Source of the DNA: a virus
Virus record (IMG/VR): IMGVR_UViG_3300044715_000099
Span: 1 to 29,618 of that record
Strand: one strand, 5' to 3'
Length of the DNA stretch: 29,618 nt
Below the pieces are notes generated by a model. That model did not search any database. It was not told where the DNA came from and worked only from the letters and a program-made list of their open reading frames with translations. The position numbers were made by a program, and so were the translations under genes. Below, one piece after another: positions 1 through 7,064 of this stretch. The stretch's first letter is position 1, and the number at the start of each line of letters is the position of its first letter.

Positions 1-1224
1 AAGAAACTGATGGAGAGCTATAAAGATGGCGAGAAGAAATATTCAATCGACAAAACAGTTCGAGCTAACTTACTTATTCTTGCTGATGAAAACCCCGACG
101 AAATACCGCCGGAAGTTGCAGATGTTATCCAATGTGCGGACGACTTATGGGCGTCTAGTGTTGCAAAATTCAAGAGATTAGCGGAGTTAGCAGATGAAGA
201 AGATTCAAGAGTTAGAGGAGCATTTGTCTTTGCTGGTGGAAGTGCCACTGGACGTGCTTCAAGCTATGGAGCGCAAGTACACAACTTCACACGAAAGTGT
301 GCCAAAGATCCTGAAAGCGTTAGACACGCTATGGTTAGAAGTCACGCAATCGTGCCGACCTACGGACGACGCGTTACGGACGTCCTCAAAGGAATGTTAC
401 GTCCCTCACTCATACCCGAACGGGGAAAATCATTAGTCGTTGCTGACTGGGCGGCCATCGAGGCACGTGTCAACCCTTGGCTATCCAACTGCGAGGCAGG
501 TGAGCGTAAGCTAGAGTTGTTCCGCCAGGGCGAGGATGTCTACAAGGTCAACGCTTCGGCTACCTTCCACGTGCCTGTTGAGGCTGTCAATGGTGACCAA
601 CGTCAGATTGGTAAGGTTCAAGAGCTTGCTTGCGGGTTCGCAGGTGGTGTGGGCGCGTTTGCTGCGATGGGTCGAGCCTACGGCATCTTGTTGCCTGAAG
701 CCGAAGCCAAGCGCATGGTCAACGGCTGGCGCCTGGCTAACTCATGGGCTGTGCCGTATTGGCAGAACCTTGAGAGCGCCTATACACGGGCAATGCGTAA
801 CAAAGGCCATGAGTTCAGCGCAGGTCGTGTGACCTATTTGTTTGATGGTTTACACCTATGGTACGCACTTCCAAGTGGTCGTGTGCTATGCTATCCATTC
901 GCCAAATTAGACGCAGACGGAGTGACTTATGCCAAAGCTTCATGGAAGCCAGCAGCAGATGCCAAAGAGTGGCCAAGAGCTAGATTATGGAAAGGATTGG
1001 CTTGTGAGAACATCACTCAAGCCGTGGCTAACGATTTGTTACGCCACAGTCTGCGCCATCTCGATGATGTGGTCTTACACGTCCACGACGAGATAGTTAT
1101 TGAAACTAGCGACCCTGAATTTGCAACAAAAGAGATGGAGCGTGTCATGTGTTCAACGCCTGAGTGGGCTACGGGCATACCGATGAACATTGAAGTACAG
1201 ACCATGACACGGTACGGTAAGTAA
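1..1224 (+). CDS. Family A DNA polymerase, C-terminal part (5' end outside window)
   Basis: The reading frame is open from the first base, with three codons before the first ATG at position 10, so the gene very probably continues upstream and that ATG is internal. The visible part is the polymerase domain of a Pol I-like enzyme. Counting from the ATG at 10, GRASSYGAQVHNFTR at about residue 81 resembles the template-contacting segment before motif A. DWAAIEAR at 146-153 is motif A with a catalytic Asp, and RQIGKVQELACGFAGG at 198-213 is motif B (O-helix Arg/Lys). HVHDEIVIE near the C-terminus is motif C with the second catalytic Asp. A 3'-5' exonuclease domain would be expected upstream and cannot be assessed. 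The enzyme most likely replicates phage DNA together with the primase-helicase 54 bp downstream. Family assignment is secure; completeness is not. Confidence 0.93.
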   Translation, partial: KKLMESYKDGEKKYSIDKTVRANLLILADENPDEIPPEVADVIQCADDLWASSVAKFKRLAELADEEDSRVRGAFVFAGGSATGRASSYGAQVHNFTRKCAKDPESVRHAMVRSHAIVPTYGRRVTDVLKGMLRPSLIPERGKSLVVADWAAIEARVNPWLSNCEAGERKLELFRQGEDVYKVNASATFHVPVEAVNGDQRQIGKVQELACGFAGGVGAFAAMGRAYGILLPEAEAKRMVNGWRLANSWAVPYWQNLESAYTRAMRNKGHEFSAGRVTYLFDGLHLWYALPSGRVLCYPFAKLDADGVTYAKASWKPAADAKEWPRARLWKGLACENITQAVANDLLRHSLRHLDDVVLHVHDEIVIETSDPEFATKEMERVMCSTPEWATGIPMNIEVQTMTRYGK

Positions 1225-1253
1225 AAAAAAGCCCCTAGTGAGTGCTAGGGGCT
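1223..1253 (-). terminator. Hairpin with A-tract on its left; intrinsic terminator for minus-strand transcripts
   Basis: A perfect 9-bp stem (AGCCCCTAG at 1230-1238 with CTAGGGGCT at 1245-1253, loop TGAGTG) lies just after the polymerase stop codon. The homopolymer run is eight A at 1223-1230, on the left, so the classical stem-plus-U-tract arrangement exists only for RNA made from the minus strand. On the plus strand the stem is followed by AATCAACAA, with no U-tract. It may stop antisense transcription into the polymerase gene, or act as a 3'-end-protecting stem for the plus transcript. The stem is clear; the direction is inferred. Confidence 0.55.
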
Positions 1254-1278
1254 AATCAACAAACAAGGGAAATAACAA

Positions 1279-3570
1279 ATGAATTTCATAGAGTATATAA
1301 CAAAACTAGCACCAGAAGGTGAAACTGCTTTAGTTGTACGTCAAAAGCCTGTCCTAAAGGATGGTGAGCTACAGTTCCACGCTGATGGCGCTATCAAATG
1401 CACATGGCCTGCGTTCTTGCCAAGTACCAAGATTAAGAAGGGTGAGGCTTGGTATGTAAACACTGCCAGCTTTATTGTTGACCGCTTCCAAGATGGCAAA
1501 GTCAGCGCGTCTGCTGCCAACTGCGAGTACGTCTTGTTTATGATGTTAGACGACATCGGTAGCAAGTCCAAGACCCCACCGCTTGACCCTACATGGATTC
1601 TTGAAACGTCTGAGGGTAACTTCCAATGGGGTTACGCCTTCAGCGAGCAACCATCCAAGGGCGACTTCACTGCTGCCATCCGTGCCATCGCTGATGCTGG
1701 CTACACAGACCCAGGCGCTTGCAACGCAGTACGCAACGTGCGCCTGCCCGGCTCAGTCAACATGAAGCCTGGGCGCGGTAACTTTGAGGCTCGCTTGGTT
1801 GAGTTCCACCCAGAGCGTGAGTACACGCTGGCTGAGATCTGCACAGCTCTAGACGTTACACCTGCTGAGGCCGACACCACAGCCAACGCGCCGATTCGCC
1901 TAGCCGACACAGGCAAGGACTCAGTAGTGACATGGATGAACGACAACGGTTTGGTTCTGTCACCTGCCAATGGTGAGGGCTGGATGGGTGTGGTCTGTCC
2001 AAACAGCGCAGAGCATACTGATGGCAACCCAGAAGGGCGTTACAAGCCATTGGATCGTAGCTACTGCTGTCTACACTCGCACTGCGTGGACTTGGACTCT
2101 AACAAGTTCTTGTCATGGGTGGCTGAGAACGGTGGTCCCAAAGTGAGCGCTGGCTTGCGTGATGAGTTGTTGGCTGAAAAGATGAGCTTGACCCTATCCA
2201 AGCTAACCCCAACTGATATGTTCACAGACGATGCCACACAACGCATCGCTGAGATTGAACGCAAAGAACTTGGTCGCATCGAGAAGTCCGAGTGGTATGA
2301 GCGTTTTGCTTACATTCAAGATGATGAGTCCTACTTTGACTTGCGTGACCGCCGTGAGGTCAGTCGCCAGACCTTCAACGCTTTGTTCCGACACATAGAG
2401 TGTAAGTCCATCCACACTGGTCGCAAAGTCGAAGCGTCTGTTTGCTTTGACGAGAACAGACAAGCGATGGGTGCTAAGGCTTTGGTCGGTATCACTTACG
2501 CAGCAGGTGACGATATGCTTGTGTCTAGAGATGGTGACTTGTACGGCAACCGCTGGCGTGATGCTCGCCCTGAGTACGTCGCTGGTGATGTGACGCCTTG
2601 GCTTGACCATTGCGAAACGTTGATTCCAGAACCATCGGAGTTGAATCACCTGTTTGACATCATGGCGTTTAAGGTGCAAAACCCTAAAATCAAGATTAAC
2701 CACGCTGTCCTACACGCTGGTGACCAAGGCTCTGGTAAGGACACCATGTGGGCGCCGTTCATTTGGGCTGTCTGTGGTGAACACATGAAGAACCACGGCC
2801 TGCTAGACAACGACACCATGTCCTCTCAGTTCGGCTATGCCCTTGAGTCTGAAATCCTTATCCTCAACGAACTCAAAGAGCCGGACGCTCGTGAGCGTCG
2901 TGCCTTGGCTAACAAGTTAAAGCCCATCATCGCAGCTCCACCAGAGATGCTGACTGTCAATCGTAAGGGCTTGCATCCATACCAAATGGCTAATCGTGTG
3001 TTCGTTTTGGCGTTCTCTAACGATCCTGTGCCTATTTCGTTGGACTCACAAGACCGCCGTTGGTTCTGTGTCTGGTCACACGCTCCACGCATGGCACCTC
3101 AAGTGGCCGCTAAGATGTGGCAGTGGTATCGCAATGGTGGCTTCGCAGCAGTCGGTGCTTGGTTGCAGGCTCGTGACGTGAGCCACTTCAACCCAGGCGC
3201 AGCTCCTGCCTTGACCGAGTTCAAGCAGAACCTAGTCGAGCATGGTATGAGCATGGCTGAGTCTTACTTGGTTGAGATGATGCGTCACCGCACAGGTGAG
3301 TTTGCCAAGGGTGTGATTGGTTCGCCTTTCCACGCTATCTGTGATCGCTTGGCAGGCGCAGCACCGAGTGGTGTCAAAGTCCCACAGGCTGCTTTGCTAC
3401 ACGCTTTGAAAGAAGCAGGCTGGGTGGACTGTGGTCGCTTGAAGTCACGCGATTATGACAACAAAAAGCACATCTTCGCTGCACCTGAGCTGGCCAATAC
3501 GCTATCCAAGTCAGAGTTGAGAGCTGCCGTTGAGCAACCGCCCACACCTAAACTTGTGAGTGTGAAATAA
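1279..3570 (+). CDS. Primase-helicase: RepB-type primase fused to SF3-like helicase (DUF5906-type)
   Basis: This 763-residue protein is predicted to make primers and unwind DNA for phage replication. Residues about 80-165 (MMLDDIGSK, ETSEGNFQWGYAF, and VRNVRLPGSVNMKPG) match the RepB/NrS-1-like archaeo-eukaryotic primase layout. A putative zinc site follows: C240, H246, and a C263/C264/H266/H268/C269 cluster. The C-terminal half is an AAA+ SF3-like helicase: GDQGSGKDT at 481-489 is the Walker A loop, ESEILILNELKE at about 523-534 is Walker B-like, N581 in AFSNDPVP fits sensor 1, and DRRWF at about 592-596 fits the arginine finger. The start at 1279 follows AAGGGAAATAACAA, an acceptable ribosome site. 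It is the last gene of the plus-strand replication run. A separate single-domain helicase or primase was not seen, but genes outside the window are unknown. Confidence 0.88.
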   Translation: MNFIEYITKLAPEGETALVVRQKPVLKDGELQFHADGAIKCTWPAFLPSTKIKKGEAWYVNTASFIVDRFQDGKVSASAANCEYVLFMMLDDIGSKSKTPPLDPTWILETSEGNFQWGYAFSEQPSKGDFTAAIRAIADAGYTDPGACNAVRNVRLPGSVNMKPGRGNFEARLVEFHPEREYTLAEICTALDVTPAEADTTANAPIRLADTGKDSVVTWMNDNGLVLSPANGEGWMGVVCPNSAEHTDGNPEGRYKPLDRSYCCLHSHCVDLDSNKFLSWVAENGGPKVSAGLRDELLAEKMSLTLSKLTPTDMFTDDATQRIAEIERKELGRIEKSEWYERFAYIQDDESYFDLRDRREVSRQTFNALFRHIECKSIHTGRKVEASVCFDENRQAMGAKALVGITYAAGDDMLVSRDGDLYGNRWRDARPEYVAGDVTPWLDHCETLIPEPSELNHLFDIMAFKVQNPKIKINHAVLHAGDQGSGKDTMWAPFIWAVCGEHMKNHGLLDNDTMSSQFGYALESEILILNELKEPDARERRALANKLKPIIAAPPEMLTVNRKGLHPYQMANRVFVLAFSNDPVPISLDSQDRRWFCVWSHAPRMAPQVAAKMWQWYRNGGFAAVGAWLQARDVSHFNPGAAPALTEFKQNLVEHGMSMAESYLVEMMRHRTGEFAKGVIGSPFHAICDRLAGAAPSGVKVPQAALLHALKEAGWVDCGRLKSRDYDNKKHIFAAPELANTLSKSELRAAVEQPPTPKLVSVK

Positions 3571-3683
3571 CGCAGTCGTTTACCCTGTCGATCAGAAAAA
3601 GTAGATTTGTAAAATAACCGAGCAGATTGCCCTGTCCATTTTATTTCTACTTTTTGAAAAAAACCGAGCAGGTCGCCCTGTCG
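3566..3683 (+). repeat. Three 25-bp direct repeats at 46-47 bp spacing
   Basis: Units start at 3566, 3613 and 3659. Each has the form AAWAAC, an 11-base variable core (CGAGCAG plus four bases in the second and third units), then CCCTGTCS. The second and third units are closest to each other; the first is diverged in the core. The first unit begins inside the last codons of the primase-helicase gene. The even spacing of roughly four and a half helical turns suggests protein-binding sites, such as iterons, more than chance similarity. Confidence 0.55.
3596..3655. repeat. 10-bp perfect inverted repeat around the middle direct repeat
   Basis: AAAAAGTAGA at 3596-3605 is the reverse complement of TCTACTTTTT at 3646-3655, so the second 25-bp repeat (3613-3637) sits in the 40-base loop between the arms. 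The arms are AT-rich, so a stable hairpin is less likely than a symmetric protein-binding arrangement. Confidence 0.5.
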
Positions 3684-3722
3684 GCCAGATTTTGTAAGCA
3701 CAAAATTAAAAAATTTCTGGCC
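3683..3722. repeat. Nested inverted repeat (hairpin potential)
   Basis: GGCCAGA at 3683-3689 pairs with TCTGGCC at 3716-3722. Inside them TTTTGT at 3690-3695 pairs with ACAAAA at 3700-3705, leaving a four-base loop and an unpaired AT-rich bulge on the right. It directly follows the third 25-bp repeat. There is no U-tract of terminator type. Confidence 0.5.
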
Positions 3723-3941
3723 ACATAAGTTGGCAAAAAAATTGCTGCCAAAAAATTGCAACAACGATTTTGTGCGTTGCAACATAAGCCAGAGCTGGAG
3801 CTGGGGTAAGGTCTGGAGCTGGAGCAAGGCATGGTTTGCGGTAAGGTTTACCAGCTGGCAGCATACCCCTAGGACTGATTTTAAGACCCCTAGACTGCAA
3901 TAGAATGTTTTACGCATAGGTAGATATACCCTAGGCATAAA

Positions 3942-3971
3942 AAAAGCCCTAGAGCTTAATCTAGGGCTTTT
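3942..3971. terminator. Bidirectional intrinsic terminator between convergent operons
   Basis: A perfect 12-bp stem (AAAAGCCCTAGA at 3942-3953, TCTAGGGCTTTT at 3960-3971) encloses the six-base loop GCTTAA. A-runs on the left and T-runs on the right give a U-tract in both directions. It lies 20 bp beyond the stop of the last minus-strand gene and downstream of the plus-strand primase-helicase, which is where a shared terminator for converging transcripts is expected. Confidence 0.85.
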
Positions 3972-3990
3972 AGGGTTTGAGGGTTTTTGA

Positions 3991-4056
3991 TTAGTCCATG
4001 TCCAGCAAAATCACCAGCATATACCCCACAAGGACTGCCACAATCGCATAAATCAT
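3991..4056 (-). CDS. 21-residue single-span membrane microprotein
   Basis: This short frame starts with an ATG that overlaps the stop of the previous microprotein gene (shared bases 4053-4056, the pattern ATGA) and stops at 3991-3993. The product starts MIYAIVAV and ends LLDMD. Nearly all of it is hydrophobic apart from the two Asp residues at the end, so it would form one membrane helix. No separate ribosome site is obvious, so translation would depend on coupling to the upstream frame. It is the last gene before the bidirectional terminator. I recognise no family. A lysis-related or membrane-anchoring role is possible but is only inference. The frame is short enough for chance, but its position and overlap support it. 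Confidence 0.5.
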   Translation of the reverse strand: MIYAIVAVLVGYMLVILLDMD

Positions 4057-4139
4057 AGTGACCAGCCGTAAACAAACATACCAGCCAATACAAAAGCCAG
4101 AGCGACCAGCAGTAAACCCTCAATGATTTTCTTAAGCAT
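4053..4139 (-). CDS. 28-residue single-span membrane microprotein
   Basis: The ATG at 4137-4139 overlaps the final codons and stop of the glutamine amidotransferase gene (8-bp overlap) and is preceded by AAGGGAG at about 6-bp spacing, a strong ribosome site. The product begins MLKKIIEG, continues with roughly 18 hydrophobic residues and ends VYGWSL. The two Lys at the N-terminus suggest an N-in orientation. The next microprotein starts on its stop codon. The good ribosome site and the two nested overlaps make a real gene likely. Function is unknown; small holin-like proteins and membrane-targeting partners are both possible. Confidence 0.62.
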   Translation of the reverse strand: MLKKIIEGLLLVALAFVLAGMFVYGWSL

Positions 4140-5103
4140 AATATGCTCCCTTGTAAGTTATCTTTTTAAGATTAAAGTTTTCTTTTGCATAATCAGGGTT
4201 AGTTAATGCCTTATCAAACTGCTCATAATCAATTTGATTTTGCATTAAATAGTCCGCTAAATCAGCAAAAGCATTGAAACCAAAATCAGCAATAAAATCT
4301 TCAATTAATCTTAAGCTGGTCTGGCTGGCTTCATAATGTCCGCAATATCCTAAATCATCTAATATCATCTCAACATCATCATATAAGCTGGGATAGTCAT
4401 AACCAGACTGATAACCAGAGCCATACATAGAGCCAGACAAGCTGGGGTATCGTATCGCTGGAGCTGGTTTTTCTTTTGCTTGCTTTTTAGCGGTCTTAAT
4501 GCTCTTAATAGGGGTCTGGCTGGTCGTATCGCTGGCAGTCCACGCATACTCATTGGAAAGCCAAAGACCAGCCCAATAGACCCCCGCTTTTTGATTAACC
4601 GTGGACATATTGCCAAAGTTGTCCATCAGCACAAACTTATTGCCAGACCCAATATGCGACCCGATTAAATGCCTAAATGCTGGAGTGAAAGCAAAAGCTG
4701 GATTAGTTGCAAGCATTGGGCGTAGATAGTCCCTTATGTAATGCCATGTATCGCTCTTGCTGGTATCACCAGCGTTGCCCGTTGCCAAAATGCCATTGTG
4801 CATCAGCCAGAGGTCTGTCCCATGCTCTTGCTGGTTCAATACTTCGTAGGGGTGGCAGTTTGTTAAATCAGTATCACCATGAGTTCTCATGCGAAGATGG
4901 AAAGCACAATTTTTACCTTGAATATGATTGCGGTAAAAATGCACAAAATCATCAGCATTTTTTGGGAGTATCTTTTCTACAATCAAGCGATTGTCCAAAG
5001 AATACATAACCCCCACACCATCAGAGTTATAAGAGTAAAAATCATTCAGCCAATCATCACTCAATGATGGTGAATTGTTTGTTTGAGTCACTAATAAACA
5101 CAT
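4132..5103 (-). CDS. Class II glutamine amidotransferase (Ntn-hydrolase type)
   Basis: The 323-residue product looks like a GATase II enzyme, which releases ammonia from glutamine for a partner ligase. The N-terminus is MC, so Cys2 becomes the catalytic N-terminal nucleophile after Met removal. Other family marks are NSDGVGVMY (27-35), RMRTHG (71-76), NCHPYEV (82-88) and LMHNG (100-104; Asn/Gly of the oxyanion hole). The last third (after about residue 205) is Ser/Tyr/Asp-rich and unassigned. The start has a good ribosome site (AAAAAGGAAAA before ATG). It is 43 bp downstream of the amidoligase-like gene on the same strand, a pairing that suggests ammonia or glutamine-dependent amide chemistry. 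The microprotein gene overlaps its 3' end. The catalytic-domain call is strong; the substrate is unknown. Confidence 0.85.
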   Translation of the reverse strand: MCLLVTQTNNSPSLSDDWLNDFYSYNSDGVGVMYSLDNRLIVEKILPKNADDFVHFYRNHIQGKNCAFHLRMRTHGDTDLTNCHPYEVLNQQEHGTDLWLMHNGILATGNAGDTSKSDTWHYIRDYLRPMLATNPAFAFTPAFRHLIGSHIGSGNKFVLMDNFGNMSTVNQKAGVYWAGLWLSNEYAWTASDTTSQTPIKSIKTAKKQAKEKPAPAIRYPSLSGSMYGSGYQSGYDYPSLYDDVEMILDDLGYCGHYEASQTSLRLIEDFIADFGFNAFADLADYLMQNQIDYEQFDKALTNPDYAKENFNLKKITYKGAYYA

Positions 5104-5146
5104 AATTATTTTCCTTTTTGTTAATTTTAAAATGTCGCTCTAGGTT

Positions 5147-6550
5147 TTATATGGCTTCTAGGGCTGTTTTTTCTACTGATCCAGCGGGTTTGGCTGGCTT
5201 GCTCTTTTCTGGCAAGTTGAAACCCTTTTCTTTTAAATAGGTACGCAAAAATCTTGTATCGCATCTATTTTCAGCACGACAAATAAACTTTAAAAACTCG
5301 CTTGTCGTGAGCTGGGTCTGGCTGGCATCTTTGCAAAAGTGCCATGTCGCAAAAGTAAACTCCAGACAAGCCATAATCGTTTGATATTTCAAAGTACCTT
5401 TAAACAATCTAAACTCAATGGTCTTATCGTTTTTAAAGTTGAGGGCTTCATAGCGGTCACTATTCAAGTTGCGGAGCTGGTATTTTTTCTGGAGCTTATT
5501 GTTATCCTCAGCCCTTTTGCCAGCTTGCATAGCATCTTTTAACCAATGCTTGTCCGCTTTCTTATCGTGAATTTTTGAATAGCTAGAGCTATCCCGTCTG
5601 GCCAGAGCATAGACCAGCTTTTGATTGTCGTTATCGTTAATGAATAAGACCATCTTGCAAGCGTGGAGCGTGGACATATCAGCTTTACAAATATGAATAT
5701 GCAAGCCACAAGTGCTGGTATTGTGGCTAGATGCACCATTGAATTTTTCTTTGAAAAATTGCAATTGCTCTTTGTGGACATCAAGACCTGTATAGGCAGT
5801 CACCATCTCAAAGCCGTTATCCAGAGAGCCATCTTGTTCGCATAGGGCATAGGTATAGCGGTCATTTTCAGCATCACGATAACTGCCAACATTTTCCAAT
5901 AGCACTCCAGCTCTACCATCTAATGAGTGACTGCTGGCAATTTCCATCTCAAGCTCCAGACCTAGCAAAACCGCTGGAGTGCGATTGTCATACTTACTAG
6001 GAATGTGCCCTAGTTGTTCGGAGCTGGAGTGATACTCACCTATATTTTCAAAGCCACCATTTTCGCTTTCATAATCATCATCAACATAGCAGTCGTGATA
6101 ATCAGACCAATGGTAATTATTCTCTTTGCAACACTCGCAAACAGACCTATCACCATCATTGACCGAGTAAGTATCGTTATCGTGGACAATAGTCCCACAA
6201 TCATCACATGAGTAATAACACCCCCCAAATTTATCGTGCAAGACATCACACGCATTGTTCATGATGCGACCATGCTGGGGTCTGGCTTCATTGACCAGCT
6301 CCAGAGCATAGTCCACATCATCATTTTGGACTGCAATAGCGAATGATTTAGCGAATAACTTGCGATTATGTTTGATTGTCTGGATATTGCTTACATGGGC
6401 ATCTCTATACCAGCGATATGGCATTGTTAGATTGCTTTTAATTGCATCTCTTACCCAATACCTTGCATTGTTTAAACGGCTGGCATCATCAGCATAATTG
6501 CCAGATGTCATGTTGAGTTGCCATCTTGAAACTAGATTTTGACTGCTCAT
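5147..6550 (-). CDS. Amidoligase-like enzyme with internal zinc ribbon
   Basis: The 467-residue product carries the motif series of the putative amidoligase family (COOH-NH2 ligases of the gamma-glutamylcysteine synthetase fold). These are LGLELEMEI (196-204, metal-binding Glu), EQDGSLDNGFEMVT (238-251), CGLHIHI (281-287) and, near the C-terminus, LNFKNDKTIEFRLFKGTL (370-387). Before the catalytic part is a probable zinc ribbon with C111, C115, C118, C138, C140 and C141, followed by an acidic His/Tyr/Asp-rich stretch. The N-terminal 100 residues are unassigned and may bind a substrate. GAGGT precedes the ATG at suitable distance. It leads the minus-strand cassette, with the glutamine amidotransferase next. 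Such enzymes join amino or carboxyl groups on peptides or proteins using ATP; the target here is unknown. The fold call is fairly sure from the four ordered motifs. Confidence 0.8.
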   Translation of the reverse strand: MSSQNLVSRWQLNMTSGNYADDASRLNNARYWVRDAIKSNLTMPYRWYRDAHVSNIQTIKHNRKLFAKSFAIAVQNDDVDYALELVNEARPQHGRIMNNACDVLHDKFGGCYYSCDDCGTIVHDNDTYSVNDGDRSVCECCKENNYHWSDYHDCYVDDDYESENGGFENIGEYHSSSEQLGHIPSKYDNRTPAVLLGLELEMEIASSHSLDGRAGVLLENVGSYRDAENDRYTYALCEQDGSLDNGFEMVTAYTGLDVHKEQLQFFKEKFNGASSHNTSTCGLHIHICKADMSTLHACKMVLFINDNDNQKLVYALARRDSSSYSKIHDKKADKHWLKDAMQAGKRAEDNNKLQKKYQLRNLNSDRYEALNFKNDKTIEFRLFKGTLKYQTIMACLEFTFATWHFCKDASQTQLTTSEFLKFICRAENRCDTRFLRTYLKEKGFNLPEKSKPAKPAGSVEKTALEAI

Positions 6551-6879
6551 ACTTACCTCACTTTACTTTAGGTTATTAAGAGAGCTGGATTGCTCTCACG
6601 CATGAGTGTAATACATTCTTTTGCAGTTGTGCTGATTTTGTGGACATTGTGGACAATGTGTGGACAAGTTTGTGGACAATGCAAAATGACCATGTAAGCC
6701 ACGACCAGACTGATTGTGGACAATGTGGACAATGATTATTGGATATATAGTGGATTTGTAATTCTATGTTAGTGAGTGCTAACAATGTTATAAGCCAGCG
6801 ATTTAAAACTGCTGTCCACATTATCCACATTGTCCACACTTTGCTCGCTGTCCGTTGCTCGCTGGCTAAAAGTTTTTCA

Positions 6880-6933
6880 GTTTGTGGACAATGTGGACAA
6901 TCTAAAATCTAATTGTCCACATTGTCCACAAAC
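6880..6933. repeat. Perfect 22-bp inverted repeat made of paired 9-mers
   Basis: Arms 6880-6901 and 6912-6933 are exact reverse complements, separated by the 10-base spacer CTAAAATCTA. Each arm contains two contiguous TGTGGACAA/TTGTCCACA units plus the flanking GTT/AAC. In single-stranded DNA or RNA it would fold into a long stable hairpin; in duplex DNA it presents four DnaA-like sites with dyad symmetry. Confidence 0.85.
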
Positions 6934-6953
6934 ACTCCAGACCGCTGGCTTGT

Positions 6954-7013
6954 TTGTCATTATGACAATCAATGTTTGTTAAAAAATAACAAACACCAAA
7001 AGATTAACAAACA
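6954..7013. repeat. Palindrome plus inverted and direct TAACAAACA repeats in AT-rich DNA
   Basis: TTGTCAT-T-ATGACAA at 6954-6968 is a perfect 15-bp palindrome. TGTTTGTTA (6973-6981) and TAACAAACA (6987-6995) form a hairpin with loop AAAAA. A third copy, TAACAAACA, lies at 7005-7013 in direct orientation. The stretch lies between two groups of DnaA-like sites and is AT-rich, as expected of a DNA-unwinding element. Confidence 0.6.
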
Positions 7014-7064
7014 TAATCAGCGAATAATAATTGATTGTCCACATTATCCACATTGTCCACAAAG

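Larger units (their letters stand above)
3571..3990. other. 420-bp region without a recognised gene, rich in short repeats
   Basis: Neither strand shows a convincing gene. The left part holds three spaced 25-bp repeats and two inverted repeats (listed separately). Further right are an inverted pair TTGGCA/TGCCAA (3730-3735, 3746-3751), a direct repeat TTGCAACA (about 3756 and 3777), and clustered GCTGGAG words at 3781-3860. CCCTAG-containing words follow from 3865 up to the terminator at 3942-3971. It lies where the plus-strand replication genes and the minus-strand cassette converge. It could hold termination, origin-accessory or replication-restart signals; which is unknown. Confidence 0.6.

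Noticed and set aside
194-436. 80-residue plus-strand frame within the polymerase gene
   Set aside because: It overlaps a clear polymerase coding frame, and its product has no recognisable features.
10-1224. ATG at position 10 as the true start of the polymerase
   Set aside because: The frame is open to the window edge and the product would lack the upstream part of a family A polymerase.
3453-3938. 161-residue minus-strand frame antisense to the primase-helicase end and across the repeat region
   Set aside because: It overlaps the real gene's 3' end and three nucleotide repeats, has no recognisable motif, and crosses structured non-coding DNA.
6561-6640. Sigma70 promoter for the minus-strand cassette
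   Set aside because: No pair of hexamers with acceptable match and spacing was found by eye, although a promoter must lie nearby.
6576-6839. 87-residue minus-strand frame starting MWTMWIMWTA
   Set aside because: The Trp/Met-rich start is simply the translation of TGTGGACA-type repeats; no ribosome site or family features were seen.
6639-7061. CRISPR-like array
   Set aside because: The repeats are 9-mers in both orientations, often contiguous, with no uniform spacers.
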